Source: Phaeosaccion multiseriatum | Lineage: Eukaryota > Ochrophyta, other classes | Assembly (NCBI GenBank): GCA_965112735.1 | Contig: OZ218962.1 | Location: forward strand, 2,666,001 to 2,730,000 | Direction: 5' to 3' | Length of the DNA: 64,000 nt | Shown: in pieces, positions 63,567 to 64,000 of the stretch | Position numbering within the stretch: the stretch's first letter is position 1 | Layout: the number at the start of each line of letters is the position of its first letter | The notes under the pieces: model-generated | Database searches by the model: none | What the model was told of the DNA's origin: nothing | The model's input: the letters and a program-made list of their open reading frames with translations, nothing else | Position numbers and translations under genes: made by a program

Positions 63567-64000
63567 CCCCTGAGCATATCACCAACGAGCGCAGCAGTAC
63601 GGCTGAGTGAGCTCGCTTGGGTGGGTGCGAGAACATATCATATTATACTAAGTATCTTACATATTATTATACTTCGTATACTTCGTATAGTATATAATTA
63701 TGAAGTACTATAATAAGTAGGAAAGAGAGAAAAAGAAAAATATGTGAGGTGGATGTAGACAACTTACGCCCTTGGTGCGGGCAGAGAGGCCGGTGTCGTG
63801 GGCTTGTGAAAGGAAGGTTCCGAGCAGCGCTGTGCGTTACCCGTCACTGGCATGAAGCGTTAGGAGGGCCGTGGGGGTCGGGGTAGCAGCAGTAGGAATG
63901 CGACGTTCCATCACTCGTCTTTCTTACTACTTCAAGTACTATTATTGAGGATGGGTGTCTGCATTACACTGAGCTTGCTTCCCAGCGGGCGGCGACAAGC
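63567..64000. other. Spacer at the right edge
   Basis: An AT-rich stretch at 63638-63720 (likely 3' end/poly(A) region of the ankyrin gene) is followed by GC-richer sequence without a supportable gene. Confidence 0.4.

Overview
The window is nuclear DNA of an intron-rich, GC-rich eukaryote, most likely a photosynthetic alga with a red-lineage secondary plastid (stramenopile type). Genes are split into many short exons with GT-AG borders. One product (30.6-32.5 kb) carries a signal peptide, a phenylalanine-type plastid transit motif and a twin-arginine thylakoid signal in series. Introns and spacers are full of di-, tri- and tetranucleotide arrays (GGGA, CAGG, ACTC, GT, GGA). This resembles what I recall of eustigmatophyte (Nannochloropsis/Microchloropsis) genomes, but the genus is a guess. 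Exon chains below were built by eye from splice consensus and reading phase; there is no transcript evidence.

Left part (0-4.1 kb): a possible 3' end of a gene (306-491), a 2.5 kb GGGA array and a small terminal-inverted-repeat element. Next (4.1-24.1 kb) is a family of one unusual gene. Copy A (+, 4150-12789, 21 exons, 1474 aa, intact) fuses a secreted glucose/sorbosone-dehydrogenase-like beta-propeller to a complete multicopper oxidase and four 8-cysteine modules on Pro/Thr linkers. Copy B (-, 20431-~13720) is an inverted, tail-to-tail duplicate with a one-base deletion in exon 9 and an unrelated Ala/Pro/Thr tail. Copy C (-, 24039-21963) is a truncated, frame-broken remnant. A tandem pair of terminal-inverted-repeat elements lies between B and C.

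Middle (24.5-39.5 kb): a nine-exon minus-strand gene for an 1127-aa basic protein with a degenerate helicase-C-like stretch; a five-exon minus-strand gene for a 234-aa thylakoid-lumen repeat protein made by tandem exon duplication; and, divergently, a 16-exon gene for a 689-aa RCC1-like repeat protein with a C-terminal membrane anchor.

Right part (40.4-63.6 kb): a 29-exon, 17 kb minus-strand gene for a 1870-aa OSCA/CSC1/TMEM63-type channel-like protein, whose introns hold most of the large arrays; divergently, a gene for a single-span membrane protein with an acidic then Ser/Thr-rich ectodomain; a three-exon gene for a small secreted 8-Cys protein; and, divergently from it, an ankyrin-repeat/BTB-like gene with one frame break. 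Three gene pairs share short (190-380 bp) divergent promoter intervals. Possible links: the oxidase/dehydrogenase fusion, the anchored RCC1-like protein, the mucin-like protein and the small Cys-rich protein all carry surface or secretion features, so much of the window concerns the cell surface or wall.
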